From assembly GCF_050633425.1 (NCBI RefSeq), contig NZ_JBOEGM010000002.1, positions 1 through 64,000 of the forward strand: a stretch of DNA of 64,000 nucleotides, written 5' to 3'. Below, piece after piece: positions 63,943-64,000 of this stretch (the first letter of the stretch is position 1; every line of letters starts with the position of its first letter). A program made the position numbers and the translations under genes. The notes under the pieces are model-generated. The model made no database searches, was not told the DNA's origin, and was given only the letters and a program-made list of their open reading frames with translations. This DNA is from Pelagimonas sp050633425. Lineage in GTDB: Bacteria; Pseudomonadota; Alphaproteobacteria; Rhodobacterales; Rhodobacteraceae.

Positions 63943-64000
63943 TCATGGAGCTAAAAAGACGATGCCTTGGGTTTCCTCTTCCCAACGCTCGTATTTCGTC
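63943..64000 (-). CDS. possible 3' end of a gene entering from the right edge
   Basis: Read from the right edge on the minus strand, one frame ends TKYERWEEETQGIVFLAP before a TGA at 63943-63945. It looks protein-like, but 18 residues are too few to name it. Confidence 0.2.
   Translation of the reverse strand, partial: TKYERWEEETQGIVFLAP

Noticed and set aside
1..64000. CRISPR array, tRNA or rRNA genes
   Set aside because: No regularly spaced repeats, no cloverleaf-like sequence with a T-loop GTTC box and no rRNA segment were noticed on reading; a dedicated tRNA scan would be needed to exclude them fully.

Overview
The window looks like the chromosome of a marine alphaproteobacterium of the Roseobacter group (Rhodobacteraceae). 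The evidence is the moderately high GC coding sequence, the DUF6478-type gene and other small genes that I recall from roseobacters, a homodimeric-type aceE followed by aceF and an lpd with its own lipoyl domain, the urate hydroxylase PuuD, and the many solute-binding-protein transporters. This assignment comes from gene content and recalled family sequences; no database was searched. No rRNA, tRNA or CRISPR array was seen.

Layout. 1-1050: a decayed IS3-type transposase and non-coding sequence. 1102-6450: a five-gene ytfQRT-yjfF-type sugar ABC transporter operon that ends in its own GntR regulator, with a perfect operator-like palindrome at the promoter. 6451-11753: a long gap, two small secreted or membrane proteins (one built of seven two-cysteine repeats), a DUF1611 protein overlapping a PLP-dependent racemase, and two small conserved-looking genes. 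11754-15541: a poorly coding, decayed accessory stretch with orphan small genes, an immunity-like fragment and a wrecked plasmid-mobilisation relaxase. 15542-28469: a sugar-acid catabolic region with kdgD, a deleted ketoglutarate-semialdehyde dehydrogenase pseudogene, two FadR-type GntR regulators, an enolase-superfamily dehydratase, a five-component Opp/Dpp-type transporter and a GabD-like aldehyde dehydrogenase. Two different GntR-style operator motifs recur inside it.

28554-40660: an alpha/beta hydrolase, an ECF sigma factor overlapping a membrane VWA protein, a WG-repeat protein, a phytase-like esterase behind a likely Pho box, a small secreted protein, a Tat-exported metallo-beta-lactamase-fold hydrolase, a lipoprotein, a DUF6478 pair and an EamA permease. 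40657-48599: a polyamine module made of an FAD amine oxidase and a potFGHI-like transporter on the minus strand, and a GntR regulator and class III aminotransferase on the plus strand. The two halves share a TTTGATCATA decamer in their promoter regions. 48596-54314: a LysR regulator, puuD, a 33-residue small ORF, mutL and rmuC. 54331-60265: the pyruvate dehydrogenase operon aceE-aceF-lpd behind two related palindromes and ending in a clear terminator. 61137-63581: a CHASE4-like hybrid histidine kinase.

How it works together: most genes import and degrade carbon and nitrogen compounds (sugars, sugar acids, polyamines, purines, perhaps D-amino acids) and feed 2-oxoglutarate, succinate and pyruvate metabolism, each set under its own local regulator. 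The most interesting points are the recurring operator motifs, the broken but possibly rescued alpha-ketoglutarate-semialdehyde step, the DUF1611/racemase pair, the seven-repeat cysteine protein and the sigma factor fused by overlap to a VWA membrane protein.
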